Below, one piece after another: positions 50,601 to 59,249 of a DNA stretch of 64,000 nt. The notes under the pieces are model-generated. The model saw only the letters and a program-made list of their open reading frames with translations. It was not told the DNA's origin and did no database searches. The DNA comes from Durusdinium trenchii (taxonomy: Eukaryota; Sar; Dinophyceae; Suessiales; Symbiodiniaceae): assembly GCA_963970005.1 (NCBI GenBank), contig CAXAMN010003558.1:1607399-1671398 (forward strand). The letters run 5' to 3'. Made by a program: the position numbers and the translations under genes. Numbering within the stretch: the stretch's first letter is position 1; each line of letters starts with the position of its first letter.

Positions 50601-52622
50601 CTCCCCTGTTGTGCTTGCTGGTTCCTGCGATTCCGAAAGTGCTGGGTCAGTAGCATTGTTGGCAGCCTCAGGAGATGACGAGGTCTCCTGTTTGAGCCTT
50701 TTCGCCTGAGGAGGTGCTTCTACTTCAGGTGCTTCATGAACTGCGACAGGTTCAATAATGTCATGAGGAGGTGAGGTGCTCTCATGTGCTCCAGGACTGA
50801 CAACCGAGACCTCCGTATCTGTCTTGGATGCGTCGTCTTTGGCTGATGATGGTGGAGGTGAAGACTCTGTGCGAAGGTCATGATCATAAATGTGCTCCTG
50901 TTTCCGTAATTTGGAAAGAGGCTGTAGACCAAAAGCTTGATTCCAGTACGTATCATCTGGCCAACGAAATTCTGCATTTTGATGTGGCGGAAGATCTTCA
51001 ACAATCTTGTCATAGGTGACCTCCAGGTCTGACTTGCCTTCAGTGGATGTCAATATCCATGCATGTGGTCGATACAGGATTTGAGACTTCGAAAAGACTC
51101 TGCGATTGGCAATCATCTGAGTCAGAAGGAAATGCGGATCCTGTGGAGGTTGGTCTGGGTGAAGTACATTCCACGCATTAACCCACAGTAAGACGGCATG
51201 CGGGACTGCAATCATGTTGCCCAGGATGTGCCAAGCGTGTGTGCGTGGTCGAAAGAGCATCAAATCATGCGGCTGCAGGTGCATGAGTGCAAGCTCCATT
51301 GGTTTCCACCATTGATATGACATCTGATCTGGACAAAAGAAACCATGGAGTCCTTTCTCCAAAAGAAGATTCACGTCTAACAGATGTTGTTCACCATATT
51401 TGGCCATCAGAACCGGCTGTTTGACATTAAGCCCAGGAACTCGAGTCTGAAAAACACGATGGGTGGAGACAGGTTGGGCCCCCTTTGTGGGACAAAGTTC
51501 CGCATTCATATAGAAAGCCTTAGTGACCTCAGAAGGGAAGTAATCCTCTGGGTCATCAGGAGCTTGTGGGGTCCAACAGCCAAAGTTGAGCGGGGTGGAA
51601 AAGGTAAAATCTTTCCACGAATGCCACTTCGGAAGTCCGTCCCAAGGGACATTCCGCTGAATCAAGATGGCCAAGTATCTTGGTCGGCGGATGGGACAAA
51701 TGTCAGCCAGCTCCACTATAGCTTCATGAAAGATCTGATAGCCTGCCCAGCTCATCATCTGTCCAAAAATGGGATACTGGTCATGCGTGCGGAATCCACG
51801 AACGTTCTCGAAAAGGATGAGCCGAGGCTTGTGGATCCTAGCAAGACCAAATGCCTGCGGCATAGTAAGTCCTCGTGGATCATCGGTTCCTTGTTGATAT
51901 GCAGCTCTGGTCCAAGGTTGGCAAGGCGGAGAAATGGTCCATACCTCTGAGATTCCACCTGCGATGGCTTGCTGCCAAGTCACATCATTAATGTCTGCAC
52001 ATATCACCAGGTTCCCTTCAACACGCTGGAGAAGATGTGTTGGGAGCTTGTTGGAGTAGGGGAAAAAATTCTCCGTGTAATTGACCGCATGTTGAAAGGC
52101 TATTTTTCTATCATGTTCGATAGACACCGACCGGAGGTCAGCAAACATAGCTGGTCGTAGGCACTTCAGTGCTGCAGTCCACCCACCATACCCTCCCGAG
52201 AAGAGGTCTACATGCAGTTTCTGTCCCTCATGGAGTCGCGGTAGGAGAAGACCATCCTTGGAGAGACTCATCGTGAGGATGTCTCGTGCAGACTTGTCCT
52301 GATATGGATGAACAAATATCTTCAAAGCCACAACTTCGTATGCCTCCAGCAGGAGTTCTGTATGCGAACACTGTACGAAGATTCGTTGATCCTTAACCTC
52401 GTAGATAGGGACTGTCATAGCAGTTCTTCCATAGTCTGCCAGTGCAATGAAGCCACCCCCAACCAAGTTGGCAGAAAAACCAGTGACTTCAAATTCCAGA
52501 TTGCGAAGAACAACATTATAGAGACCGTGCAGCCCTACCACACCATCATCAATATGGTCAACAAACTCATAGGACCGCAGGACGGAAAGGATGCCAGTGG
52601 AGGGTGGCCCACCCCCTGCCAT
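47676..52622 (-). CDS. LINE ORF1: cytosine-C5 DNA methyltransferase fused to Gag-like coiled-coil protein
   Basis: 1648 aa from an ATG at 52622 with a 64-bp leader. Residues 1-130 are an unassigned N-terminal domain. Residues about 136-485 hold a C5-methyltransferase fold: motif I DLFSGGYGGW (139-148), motif IV SPPCQPW with the catalytic Cys at 234, motif VI FENVRGF (272-274), motif VIII-like RRPRYLAILIQ (312-322), a recognition region (about 340-460) and motif X HILGNMIAVPHA. No regulatory domain (BAH, CXXC, PWWP) is visible. Residues about 575-700 are acidic and Ser/Pro-rich. The remainder is Gag-like: globular segments, then a Gln-rich coiled coil (about 1570-1625) and a charged end. The stop at 47676-47678 lies within ORF2. 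Retroelement-borne DNMTs that methylate CG have been reported from dinoflagellates; the activity of this copy is inferred from intact motifs. Confidence 0.88.
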   Translation of the reverse strand: MAGGGPPSTGILSVLRSYEFVDHIDDGVVGLHGLYNVVLRNLEFEVTGFSANLVGGGFIALADYGRTAMTVPIYEVKDQRIFVQCSHTELLLEAYEVVALKIFVHPYQDKSARDILTMSLSKDGLLLPRLHEGQKLHVDLFSGGYGGWTAALKCLRPAMFADLRSVSIEHDRKIAFQHAVNYTENFFPYSNKLPTHLLQRVEGNLVICADINDVTWQQAIAGGISEVWTISPPCQPWTRAAYQQGTDDPRGLTMPQAFGLARIHKPRLILFENVRGFRTHDQYPIFGQMMSWAGYQIFHEAIVELADICPIRRPRYLAILIQRNVPWDGLPKWHSWKDFTFSTPLNFGCWTPQAPDDPEDYFPSEVTKAFYMNAELCPTKGAQPVSTHRVFQTRVPGLNVKQPVLMAKYGEQHLLDVNLLLEKGLHGFFCPDQMSYQWWKPMELALMHLQPHDLMLFRPRTHAWHILGNMIAVPHAVLLWVNAWNVLHPDQPPQDPHFLLTQMIANRRVFSKSQILYRPHAWILTSTEGKSDLEVTYDKIVEDLPPHQNAEFRWPDDTYWNQAFGLQPLSKLRKQEHIYDHDLRTESSPPPSSAKDDASKTDTEVSVVSPGAHESTSPPHDIIEPVAVHEAPEVEAPPQAKRLKQETSSSPEAANNATDPALSESQEPASTTGENTATLELALQEPRATVTPYLIPGEYGTLNIMGPVYPWQLLHLWDHDNILVCADTMQPFPDDQLLQGPLFSIPHTMIQHDPPPAIPFDELAPLLLQFDDRALFLMVPSDLQVCDFLANALPGVPNLFDHHGMIPHSHLVSNLWVVTTADLPMSTQMHIDLWLINTDPVIIEPRFPDDTDHLVCTFEGPLQSIENVLLVWYLVLSPDWQLYHGRKLCLQVDSDTKARLIFAANGKKFSTPAIYLIPEITMRICRNQLRAMEVEEGLQLLIKHEGRILFRGQMDPQRKVATLLQMLRQAFWPQYHGRDMILLCQARSVGDEVRLYELREPTSTAMTTPVVLHLRAPQLGGVQSGSKKEHHHLLHTKLAELFHQSGILVHQTPGLVEQFLRQYGTSRVTHLLFGQQNAQKWTDFRKLCQEAHIDLPSIDPHSRQQQGKYQKLAKYAQAKARNEPDAAAFQLRQGFFLYQDDNPAKILTSITPWARGVCMLDFEQAAPWLRELQSQSPDELAIFIVGPEEIDTALPWIKVSAPALNNQGQEVILQGVLLQLGEKAMKLVTNGANVKLTSTKICSFTLWKDEFPPEQWQAILQAPVKEAKSILPPELAAQIKNPWGRSFRTKRQQVAPDQAESVQFHVEVKSEAIIDLLRPSGFNRLHIVPKDEHGHPSPEYSIIWTDGDALTIQTKAGRLPGQAGFVRGKKRHGIRFENSAYANAWQKLRPGDDMPMQGSYPLTFRLEPLPFGVDAGVLRKWAEEIKWDIKPLKNQGPKRWLVAAATPPESYLAFNGQVLLVTKLDRKAHAHRAPALIGPQGNREVWDSKHEAPAADQVDPLQIKDPWQNFRSQTTRSTTTASTEQSQHPRPFRMDDTGPVAQTLTRQDHRLQQLEQSVQEIKAAQQQATQQTDIRFQQLESNLTSYQTTTTQALGDFRTSLQEAVTSQQAQLQDTLLQVKQLFLRGQKRTARSPDSSDQEQSHPDAEM

Positions 52623-52686
52623 GGCTCAATCCGCCCGGTCCACCCGGATCAAGACCGCGCCGAAAACGCTTGAGCCCTCAGTCTTG
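52623..52686 (-). promoter_or_regulatory. 5' leader of the LINE
   Basis: 64 bp between the target duplication and the ORF1 ATG. On the element strand it starts CAAGACTGAGGGCTCAAGCG. GGCTCAAG equals the last eight bases of the dinoflagellate spliced leader, and the first four bases CAAG equal its last four. This may be a relict of trans-splicing before reverse transcription, or chance. Confidence 0.35.
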
Positions 52687-52708
52687 AAGGGAAATTGACT
52701 TGCTAGAC
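52687..52708. repeat. 22-bp target-site duplication, 5' side of LINE
   Basis: Exact copy of 41711-41732. Together they define the LINE insertion limits. Confidence 0.9.
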
Positions 52709-52915
52709 CTGGCAACTGAATTGTAGCTACCCTGGGTCCGTATAAATGCTATGTTGTTATACCTCTTACACACCTATATAAGTTCAAAGCACGAATGAGA
52801 CTTCAAATCCGTGGATTGCTGCACGTTTCTAAAGGTTATCGAGCGGTTGACGGAAAGGGACCTTGAAGTGCTATACTTGGTAACAGCCTTGTAGCTGCCC
52901 TGGGTCCGCGCGCGC
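52709..52915. repeat. tandem-repeat units on the 5' side of the LINE
   Basis: Continuation of the interrupted unit (ctggcaactgaattgtagct, then ccctgggtccgtataaatgc) and a further diverged unit from cttacacacctatataag (about 52767) to ccctgggtccg. Counterparts lie at 41559-41732. Confidence 0.75.
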
Positions 52916-52978
52916 GCGCGCGCCTCAATCTAGGGCAGACCGGGAGCCAGCAAGGTGCGCGCGCGCGCGGACCCAGGG
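52898..52978. repeat. 22-bp inverted repeat with alternating CG
   Basis: Left arm 52898-52919 begins ccctgggtccgcgcgcgc; right arm 52957-52978 is its perfect inverse complement, ending gcggacccaggg. The loop is 37 nt. The (CG) runs on both arms can adopt Z-DNA and the arms can extrude as a cruciform. It is derived from the ccctgggtccg end of the tandem-repeat unit. Confidence 0.8.
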
Positions 52979-52984
52979 TAGCGG

Positions 52985-54690
52985 ACCTAGGGTAGCTACC
53001 GCTGCACTTTTACTATCTCTCTTCACAACGTGCTCGTGGACAAAAAGCGCTGGCTTTCGTTTTGCAGCTTCTCAGGTTGTGAATGTTATAAGAATAATGA
53101 AACCACTTGCAGTAAGACTTAGGGCACCCGTACTTAGTTCGGGGGATCTCGACCCGAAAAATGCGCCCAGAAAGTCTAAGCACCCGTAGGTGTCCTTCGG
53201 TGTGGACAAGGAGGGGCGGCCCATCCATCTCCAAAAAGCGGGTGTGGCAAGTCATCGCTTTGCGCAAATGTACTCCTTCGCCGGAGACAACGCATCTGGG
53301 TGAAAAGAGAGGCCAAGGTCCGGCCCGAAGTGTCCTGGGTCCTGGGTTTGAGCATGTTGGAACCACGTAGAGTCGCGTAGAGTAGATGAATCATGTTTGT
53401 TCCCAATAACTGGGCAAGTCTTCAAATGCCGAAAGGGGTTTCGTCACCAAAAGCACAACTCCCATGCCACGCTGGTTTCCTGGGATGAATGAAGGACGAC
53501 GACGTCTTTGGGGCGATATGTGCAGAACTCCTTGAATTGTTGTGGATGAAGGAATACCTCAGGAAATTGAAACACCACTGGAAACCCACCACTACTCGAT
53601 GAACTTGGGAGTTTATTTTCAGGTGGAGACTCAGTCTCAGTCTGCGAGGTCTCCCAGGTCGCAAGCGTCTCACAGGTTTTCGGATGTTGTGTGCCAAAGA
53701 GTCACGTGTTCTGAAGTTGAAGTACTACAGCAAAATAGTCTCGGAAAGAACATGTAAGTAGGACATGGATGGACATGGTTATTGTGTGCCTTTGATCAGG
53801 AAAGCGCCTCAGCTAGCTGGAGTCACTCTTGCTTTAGCAAAGGAATTCAGAGATTGGACGGCAGCCCAGCAGTGGCTAGCTTTCTTTCACCCCCCTGACC
53901 TCAAGTTTATACGAATAATATGTGGTCTATCAGTTTGGCAGCTAGAGCTACTCAATCTTGTTCTTTCTTTTGATCCATTCCTCGTTGGGGAACATTAAAT
54001 ACTTTCACCAAACCATACCAACATCAAGCTTGGATGTCCTGCGACAGGACATTGGCTTTGTTTCATGATCAGTTCTCAAATCACCTCCCTTGTTACCATG
54101 ACTAGACCTGATTCACCTGAGTGTATATGATGATATTTGCAAGGTAACAAGGTGTCGGAAGCTTTGAATCTAAGCGTTGCCTGTGACATGGAATGGTGGT
54201 ATGGTCGAATGAGGGAAGCCCGGAAACGCCACTCCCGTCGGTGACGCCGTGGAGACTTGTTTTTTCGGTGACGCCGAGCCACTAAGCCTGCCTACAACAT
54301 CATCTATGATGGCTACGTCAGAATGCAGGATGCCACCGAATTCCTTTTTTGGTCGATGGAGAAATCATTGGGGGCAGAGGTTGAGCTGAAGAATTTGTTT
54401 GGAGTTTGTGGGGTGAAAGACGAACTTTTGCAGCCACTGTGTGTTTTTTTGTTGCTGGAACCTGAACTCCAGCATGTTTGCTTGGATGATCGAAAGTACG
54501 GTCAGTTGACGAAAGAAAAGCTTCTAGTGGTGATGTCATCTCTCCTGGTACCCGTTAAAGGTCATGTTGGCAAAAATACAGGTGTATAGGTTCTGGGGCA
54601 CAAGATCTCTTTGATCTCTTTTGCACAAAGAGTGCTCTCACTTTGGTATTTCAACCCTCGTCTTCGGGCTGTTGTTGGAGCTGCGAGCTA
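52985..54690. other. non-coding stretch with weak frames
   Basis: Overlapping frames on both strands at 53013-53370 and short frames at 53542-53757 and 54323-54589, none recognised. No RNA gene or array. Confidence 0.3.
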
Positions 54691-54697
54691 GCTGAGT

Positions 54698-54784
54698 TCT
54701 TCTTTGCATTAGCAATTGGTAGTGGGATGAGCTGCGTGATATATCACGCTAACAACCCCCCCCACGGTTCGACTCCCAGCTGCG
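54698..54784 (+). repeat. tRNA-promoter-like repeat, copy 1
   Basis: Contains an A-box-like tagcaattggtag (54710-54722), a GCGTGATATATCACGC palindrome and a perfect match to the B-box consensus, ggttcgactcc (54766-54776), then cagctgcgcca. The arms do not fold into a proper tRNA (the T stem is mispaired), so this is called a tRNA-derived, SINE-like repeat rather than a tRNA gene. A second copy lies at 55350-55456. Confidence 0.4.
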
Positions 54785-54854
54785 CCATGTAGCGGGGGTT
54801 GGTTGAACATGTGAACGTGGTTGGTTGGGTGTGAACGGAGGCTTGGTGTAAACG

Positions 54855-55185
54855 GTGCTGCTGCTGCTGCCGCTTTGCTGCTTGCTGCTGCTGTTTGCTG
54901 CTGCTGATTGCTGCTGCCGCTGGTTGCCGCTTTTGTTGCTGCTGCTTTGCTACTTGTTGCGGCTTGGTGCTGCTGCCGCTGCTGCTGTTGCTGACGACGC
55001 CGCTGCTGCTGATGCTGATGCTGCTGCTGCTTGCTGCTTGCTGCTTGCTGCTGCTGCTTGCTGCTTGCTGCTTTGCTGCTTGCTGCTGGTGGTGCTGCTG
55101 CTGCTGCGGCTTGGTGCTGTGCCGCTGCTGCGTGGTGCTGCTGGCTGGCTGCTGGCTGCAGGCGGCTGCTGCTGCTGCTCCTAAG
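54855..55185. repeat. GCT-rich imperfect trinucleotide repeat block
   Basis: About 330 bp built from gctgctgct, ttgctgctt and ttgctgccg words. Three frames are open as Leu/Ala/Cys-rich low-complexity peptides; these are not credible genes. The two tRNA-box-like repeats flank the block. Confidence 0.85.
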
Positions 55186-55349
55186 CAGCCAAGTTCTATC
55201 TAAGCTCTATACTCTAGACTCTATACCTTTCGTCCACCTCCATAGCCGCAGGTAAAGTGCACCTTTCTTTACGTATATGTCCATACCCACTTGATCCCAC
55301 TTCATTGAAATCTCGATGGTAAGCTTTGACCTCAACGACCGCAGTGCGG

Positions 55350-55456
55350 TTTCTTTGCTTTAGCAATTGGTAGTGGGATGAGCTGCGTGCCTCAAAGCTT
55401 GATAAACCTTGATATATCACGCTAACCACCCCCCCGCGGTTCAACTCCCAGCTGCA
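55350..55456 (+). repeat. tRNA-promoter-like repeat, copy 2
   Basis: Matches copy 1 from ttctttgc through tagcaattggtagtgggatg, atatatcacgctaac, the C7 run and cggttcaactcccagctgc. It carries about 21 extra bases (cctcaaagcttgataaacct) between gagctgcgtg and atatatcacgc, exactly in the loop of the palindrome. Confidence 0.4.
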
Positions 55457-55609
55457 GGCATACAGGGGTTCTGGTGTTTTCGCTGTTTAGTTAATCTTGG
55501 CCTTGGCGTGGATGTGCTTGCAAGATGCAGGGCTCAGAGCATAGTACTTCACTATTGTGTCCACGGTTGCGCTTTGAGCATAGGACTTGTACTTCACTGT
55601 TACAAGTTG

Positions 55610-55672
55610 TTTACCCCTGTGTCTGATCCAATGCATGCATAACCGGGGGGTAAAATTACCCCCCAGAATTGC
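55610..55672. repeat. G6/C6 hairpin repeat, copy 1
   Basis: GGGGGGTAAAATTACCCCCC at 55645-55664 is a near-perfect palindrome preceded by gcatgcataacc and followed by agaattgc. The same arrangement recurs at 55824-55843. Confidence 0.7.
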
Positions 55673-55789
55673 TATAACCATACACCCGCTATTTCCTCAA
55701 GACACTCTATTCCTTATACCTTTTACCAGTGCTTATCCTACACTACGGACGCCCTAGTGTATGTACAGTCCTTGTGATGCCAGAAATGC

Positions 55790-55851
55790 TTACCCCTCTT
55801 TCCGACTGAAGGCATACATAAGCGGGGGGTAAATGTACCCCCCAGATTTGC
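55790..55851. repeat. G6/C6 hairpin repeat, copy 2
   Basis: GGGGGGTAAATGTACCCCCC at 55824-55843 is preceded by ggcatacataagc and followed by agatttgcc. The stem is conserved while the centre differs from copy 1 (AAATT against AATGT), and outer bases match over about 60 bp. Confidence 0.7.
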
Positions 55852-56434
55852 CGATCACGCATCTTCGTGCCTGCCAACGAGTGCACCTTCCAATGTACCC
55901 TTCCCAGTCGGCGATGTCACATTTACATTCCTTAGCACAAAGTATGTACATAGCAGCCTTTCTCCCAAAACATGTAAACACTACATGCTTTGCCGACTAT
56001 GTAAATAGTACATCCGGTGCGATTCGGCTGGCTTTCGGCCTCCTCCCCCTGGCCTCAAGTCCTGTTCTTGTGGTGGGTGTGTTTCAAGGATGCTGCTCAC
56101 TGGTGGTTTCTGCTAGAAACGACAACGTCTGCTATCATCGAGAACTGATCCGGAGAGTGATCCGGAGTCTCACCTGTCAGAATGTCGGGATGATTTTCAG
56201 GACTTTGTTTATGTTGTTTGCCCTTTTTACTGGCATCACGTTGTATTTCGGGCTATCTCAAGTGGTGCCTCCGATCGCTATTCTCCAACACATCGGGTAG
56301 CCCTCCCCCATCCTCTCTCGAGCCAGGAGCTACAGGCGGCACGCATGCAAGAGTCCTCCGATCGCATGGGCAAACGAGTCACTCAGCAGGCCACTTGGTG
56401 TCAACGAGTCTCACCGCACCTGAGTGGAAGATCA
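55852..56434. other. non-coding stretch
   Basis: A 155-codon frame (55833-56300) overlaps the hairpin repeat at its start and has no recognised features; probably spurious. Confidence 0.3.
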
Positions 56435-56600
56435 GGAACGCTACTAGGTGCATACTACTAGTAACAAGGGCATCGCTACTAGGAGCAAGGACGCTACTAG
56501 GGGCTCCTGGCCTTACTACTAGGAACATATTGCTACTAGGAACAAGAAACTACTAGGGGCTCCTGGCATCGCAACTAAGAACAAGAACGCTTCTAGGAAG
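56435..56600. repeat. TACTAG-family array
   Basis: Units ctactaggtgcatactacta, gtaacaagggcatcgctac, taggagcaaggacgctac and taggggctcctggccttac, in the same orientation as the 18.3-kb array and more diverged at the 3' side. Confidence 0.75.
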
Positions 56601-59249
56601 ATCGGCTCTAGGGCTGGGCCCACCGAAATGAGATCCCACGTTGCAGAACCCGGGGCAGGGCCGGGACCTCTGATGGTCACATTCTGGCGGATTGGCGGAT
56701 TGTGTTCCTTTGTCGAGTCAAGGAAGTTGTTCAAGTGAACGGTTTCGCCTGTTTTTTCGCGAAGGCTCTGATGGCAACACTTCAGAAACTTGCATGGATA
56801 GCCAAGAAGGTGCCCATGCAGAGTATGCTGGTCTTTTGACATGCGGCATGTCAACCTCTCCTCGGTGCCCAGATTCTTCTGATGTCCAACGTTTGTTTCT
56901 TGAAGGGGAGGGGCGTTTTTAGATCTACCCTATAAGCGTAGCAATCCTTATGCCCTCCATGGCTGGGGTCGAGAACCATTTATAGGAGGCTTCTGGACCC
57001 GAACCAAACCCTTCCCCATTGGTTTGGCCCCGGACTCGTCCCTCTAGGTAGTTGGAATGCCGGTGTTGAACCTCACAGGAACCAAAATGAACTCGCTTTC
57101 CACTCGCTTTCCACACTGGCAGGTGGTGATCATGGACTTCAAAGGCCTAAGCTTTTGGCCAGATCCCCGAGCGATCGCTGTCTTCAAAGACTTCCTCATG
57201 GTGAGCCAGAACCCCGGCAGTTTAGGAAGGGGATCGCCTACATCATCGATTCTCCTTTTTTTGGGGGATTCATTTCCCCACTCAATATAAACCGATGTAA
57301 AGAACCTCGTTTCGAGGGATCGAGAACGGCCGTGTGGTCGGTTTTTCTCTAACGCACAACAAGTTGCGGTGCAGGCAGACGGTAAAAAGGAGCACCTGTT
57401 TGTTCAACATCCATCCGGCTTTAAGAAGTCCAACAAGTTTGTCATGTTCGAAACGGAAAAAGATGATTAGGTTGAATTCTGAAAACAGAAGCTGATTAGT
57501 TATAGTCATGTTCCGATGTTCTCGCACGAGACCTTTTGACCTTTCGGGAGTTGAGCAGTAGGGTTCGCGTGAGTTGCGCCATTAGGGCGGGTGACGGTAC
57601 GTTGAGCATGTTTTGGCTTGATGTTTGGGACTCTTTGATGAGAACGTTGGTCAGAAATCACCTTCAGTTTGCAACTTGGATTTGCAGGTTTGGAGGTGTT
57701 CCAAGAATAGGAACCAACAATCGGAGTAGGCTGAAACACGGCTGGGAGGTGGCTCCTTCGCTGCCCTTCTTGACTGAGGAAGTATTATCCTGAAACTCTG
57801 GCGCTTCTGGACTGCACGTTCTTTCGAATGTGTGCCGCACAATGTCAAGAATGTGGCAGGCTTTTGAGCGCTTTTGAGTAGGTATCAGACAGAAAGATGG
57901 AGAAAGGAAGAGGGAGTGGATTATTATGTCAGAGATACAGTTGTACATTGCTTATAGAATCTTATAGAAGAGGTTGAAGCAGAGGATTCAAGGGCAGCAA
58001 AAACCAAACAATTTTCCACTCACATTATGTGAATGTGCTTTTGATATACAAAAAAACAACACAGGAGCTTTGTTGGAGTTGGTGAACCGTTGTTTGCCCA
58101 AGGATCCAGTTCTTCTTGAACACTCCGCCAATCTTCATGGCCATTTGGAGACTCATCAAAGACTGGATTGATCCTGCAACTGGGGCGGAAGATGGAGGGG
58201 GGGGAGAATGAATGTGGATGATGTGGATGAGTAAGAGCTGAGTAGGAGCTGATGGTGAGCAAAAAAGCGGCTAGGTGGGGAGGATGGTCAGGACATGCCA
58301 GGACCTGGAGATGAAATGAGATAAAGAGTAAGTCGCCTTCTTGGGAGCCTCCTCCTCTACTCATTCGGCCCCCCTTCATTCGGGGCCCAAAGATGCACTG
58401 AGTTGAGTGATTGATGGGAGGCAGCAGGGGTTGCCTTTGCTGGTTGGCTCGCCTTCCCCAGCCTCAGGCTTTCCTGGAAGGGTGAATCTCTTCTTCACGT
58501 AGTTCTTCATGTTTCTTCCCTTGTTTTTCCCGATGTCCTGTTTGCCTCTTTCCACCCCACTGGCAATTGGCAATTTGCTAGGGCCCCGGCAGCTGTTGTT
58601 TTGACACGCTGAAAGATGAATCTTGAATATGAGTTGAACATGAGACTTGGGACATTTGACTGTTATTGGAAGCTATTAAACAAGTGCATCGCTACTAGTA
58701 ACAAGTGCCTTACTAGTAGTAACAAGAAGCTGTTAGAAACAGATATGTTCTACTTCAGCTCAGATACCAGGCCCGGACATCGTCCGGTTCCGCTCCATGT
58801 CCGGTTCCCGGTCACATCCGTCGTCCAGACGACGGGGCCTTCGTTGGTGTATTCAATTGGGGCACTGAGGTCACCGCCAAGAAGATGCATTTGTTGGGCT
58901 CTGATTTTCACAGCGAATTGCTGGAGTGCATGTCTCAGAATTGAAGAATATTGATGAATATTGACGATGATGAGACCGAGTTCAAGAGAACTAGATTTTT
59001 AATTCAAGAAGAAACGAGAGAAGTCTGAGAAGTTCCAATCATTAATGATATGCAGAGGTGACCATGTCCAAGGCATGCGTGCGTGATGTTTGCAGGTATA
59101 TTCATGCAGATCAATTGCCAGTGGAGTATGGCGGCACCAATCCCTTTGATGGCCGGGTCACTTTTGCTTGATGACAGTCATGACAGATGCGGACACATTC
59201 TGACCAAGGACATGTTCCCCTTCCAAAGGACATCTTCACCTGTTTGCAG
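56601..59249. other. non-coding stretch; TACTAG repeats at 58682-58735
   Basis: No convincing frame. 58682-58735 (gtgcatcgctactagtaaca, then gtgccttactagtagtaac) belongs to the TACTAG family. Confidence 0.35.

Larger units (their letters stand above)
41733..52686 (-). mobile_element. LINE retrotransposon carrying a C5 DNA methyltransferase
   Basis: A 10,954-bp element on the - strand, bounded by a perfect 22-bp target-site duplication, inserted into a tandem repeat. Order from its 5' end: a 64-bp leader; ORF1 (methyltransferase plus Gag-like, 1648 aa); ORF2 (Trp/His-rich region, APE endonuclease, RT, zinc knuckle, RNase H). The 3' end falls inside the RNase H coding sequence with no 3' UTR and no poly(A), so the copy is 3'-incomplete although its 5' end appears intact; this is the reverse of the usual 5' truncation. 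An A8 (T8 on the coding strand) at 41977-41984 marks a frameshift. Two very long open ORFs imply a recent insertion. Confidence 0.9.

Noticed and set aside
54855..55255. Leu/Ala/Cys-rich ORFs over the GCT block
   Set aside because: Low-complexity trinucleotide repeat open in three frames at once.
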